Shown here piece by piece: positions 17,763 through 18,729 of a stretch of 18,729 nt of DNA (positions are counted from its first letter, which is position 1; every line of letters starts with the position of its first letter). Made by a program: the position numbers and the translations under genes. Origin of the DNA: Fen-999 sp035654135 (GTDB lineage: Bacteria; Pseudomonadota; Gammaproteobacteria; Burkholderiales; Rhodocyclaceae); the NCBI GenBank assembly GCA_035654135.1, contig DASRXN010000214.1:1-18729 (forward strand), given 5' to 3'. Below the pieces are notes generated by a model that was given only the letters and a program-made list of their open reading frames with translations, ran no database searches and was not told the DNA's origin.

Positions 17763-18728
17763 TTACAGCAGGGGGGCGAGCCATTTTTCGGCTTCGGAGT
17801 TATCGATATTGTTCCGCCGCGCCCAATCTTCAAGCTGGTCGCGGCCGATTTTGCCCACAGCGAAATAGTGGGCTTCCGGGTGGGCCAGGTAGAAACCCGA
17901 AACGGAGGCTGCCGGCGTCATGGCATAGCTCTCGGTGAGTCCCATGTCGGCACTGGTCGGCGCATCGAGCAGGCGGAACAAGTCCCCTTTTACCGTGTGG
18001 TCGGGGCAGGCCGGGTAGCCGGGCGCCGGGCGGATGCCCTGGTATTTCTCGGCGATGAGCTCTTCGTTCGACAACTTCTCGGCAGCGGCGTAGCCCCAGT
18101 ACTCGCGGCGCACGCGCTCGTGCAGCCATTCGGCGGCGGCCTCGGCAAGACGGTCGGCCAACGACTTCAACATGATGGCGCGATAGTCGTCGTGCTGCGC
18201 TTCGAACTCGGCCAGCTTCTTCTCGATGCCGATGCCTGCCGTGACTGCGAAGGCCCCGGCGTAATCGGTGATCGGCGTGCCGCCATCGCTGACTTTCGGC
18301 GCAACGAAATCGGCCAGGCACTGGTTCGGTTTGCCGGCCGGCCGCTCCTGCTGCTGGCGCAGGCCGTGCCAAGTCATCAGCAACTTGCCATCGTCAGCGA
18401 GGAAGTCGATGTCGTCGCCGTTTCCGCGCGCAGCAAACAGGCCGAACACCGCGTTGGCCGTCAGCCATTTCTCGCCGATGAGTTGCGCCAGCATCGCCTG
18501 GCCGTCATGGAAGACGTTGCGTGCGGCCTCGCCGACCTTGGCGTCATCGAGGATTCCCGGATAGCTGCCGGCGAGATCCCAGGTCTGGAAGAACGGGCCC
18601 CAGTCGATGTATTTCGCCAACGTGGCCAGATCGATGTCGCGCAGCACGGTGATGCCCATCTGCTGCGGCTTGACCGGCGCATAGTCGAGCTGCGTCCGGT
18701 TGGCCCGCGCGGCTGCCAGCGAAACCAG
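17763..18728 (-). CDS. metH: Cobalamin-dependent methionine synthase, C-terminal activation domain (5' part off window)
   Basis: The last roughly 321 residues of MetH, which methylates homocysteine using methylcobalamin and methyltetrahydrofolate. This part is the AdoMet-binding reactivation domain. The frame is open to the window edge at 18728 (upstream residues read LVSLAAARANRTQLDYAPVK), so the apparent Met at 18659 is internal. Landmarks are DIDWGPFF-like YIDWGPFFQTWDLAGSYP, CLADFVAPK, ERVRREYWGYA, the AdoMet site RPAPGYPACPDHT (equivalent to E. coli Arg1134 and Tyr1139), and ASVSGFYLAHPEAHYFAVGKIGRDQLEDWARR. Between ADFVAPK and TDYAGAFAV the sequence VSDGGTPI is about four residues longer than E. 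coli MetH, exactly where a 23-bp dispersed repeat lies. Identification is secure. Confidence 0.96.
   Translation of the reverse strand: MVSLAAARANRTQLDYAPVKPQQMGITVLRDIDLATLAKYIDWGPFFQTWDLAGSYPGILDDAKVGEAARNVFHDGQAMLAQLIGEKWLTANAVFGLFAARGNGDDIDFLADDGKLLMTWHGLRQQQERPAGKPNQCLADFVAPKVSDGGTPITDYAGAFAVTAGIGIEKKLAEFEAQHDDYRAIMLKSLADRLAEAAAEWLHERVRREYWGYAAAEKLSNEELIAEKYQGIRPAPGYPACPDHTVKGDLFRLLDAPTSADMGLTESYAMTPAASVSGFYLAHPEAHYFAVGKIGRDQLEDWARRNNIDNSEAEKWLAPLL
18274..18296 (-). repeat. 23-bp dispersed repeat, copy D (inside metH)
   Basis: On the minus strand reads AAAGTCAG, then CG, ATGG, CGGC, ACGCC. It differs from copy C at two positions. In metH it is translated as KVSDGGTP, in a stretch that looks like a short insertion relative to known MetH. 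Confidence 0.85.
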
Positions 18729-18729
18729 C

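Noticed and set aside
18657..18659. ATG at 18659 as the start of a separate short metH-like gene
   Set aside because: The frame continues open to the window edge with residues typical of the preceding MetH linker, so this is the 3' part of a full-length gene.

Overview
The window is GC-rich, densely coded bacterial DNA. Gene content and protein style suggest a betaproteobacterium, perhaps of the Rhodocyclales/Rhodocyclaceae type. The clues are a propionyl-CoA carboxylase/methylmalonyl-CoA mutase cluster, an Acidithiobacillus-type sulfide:quinone reductase, a small inner-membrane DUF2905 protein and a DUF1840 protein. The assignment is inference from protein resemblance, not from a search. No tRNA, rRNA, transposase or CRISPR array was seen. 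No gap between genes exceeds about 110 bases.

Layout. (1) 2-3433, plus strand: a tightly packed set of lgt (5' end off the window), a VOC-fold protein resembling methylmalonyl-CoA epimerase/glyoxalase, an Old Yellow Enzyme and an OprB-type porin. The genes overlap by 4 nt or are 2 nt apart. (2) 3430-11112, minus strand: methylmalonyl-CoA mutase, its GTPase chaperone meaB, pccB, pccA and a YpfJ-type zinc metallopeptidase. A GntR/FadR-family regulator (11202-11873) is read divergently from this operon and is the obvious candidate to control it. Together these genes carry propionyl-CoA to succinyl-CoA. The epimerase step may be supplied by the VOC protein in block 1. (3) 11980-14664, plus strand: a sulfide-oxidation module made of an unrecognised 68-aa protein, sqr and a secreted DsrE-family protein, followed by a HAD phosphatase of the YrfG type. 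(4) 14661-15784, minus strand: a DUF1840 protein and an alpha/beta hydrolase, with a DUF2905 membrane protein divergent from them. (5) 16021-18728, minus strand: cca, an uncharacterised 157-aa protein and the C-terminal activation domain of metH, which runs off the right edge.

The most unusual signal is a 23-bp DNA motif present four times (8171, 8921, 16153, 18274), with 19 of 23 positions invariant. All copies lie in or at the edge of coding sequence, in both orientations and in different reading frames (twice in meaB, once in cca, once in metH). One copy supplies the meaB start codon. Another coincides with what looks like a four-residue insertion in MetH. This is DNA-level rather than protein-level conservation and suggests a small interspersed element that enters genes without breaking them.

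Other points of interest are a perfect hairpin sitting on the porin start codon, overlapping divergent promoters between the mutase and gntR with an apparently leaderless gntR, an inverted repeat over the putative promoter of the sulfide module, and two convergent gene pairs that share a CTAG as both stop codons.
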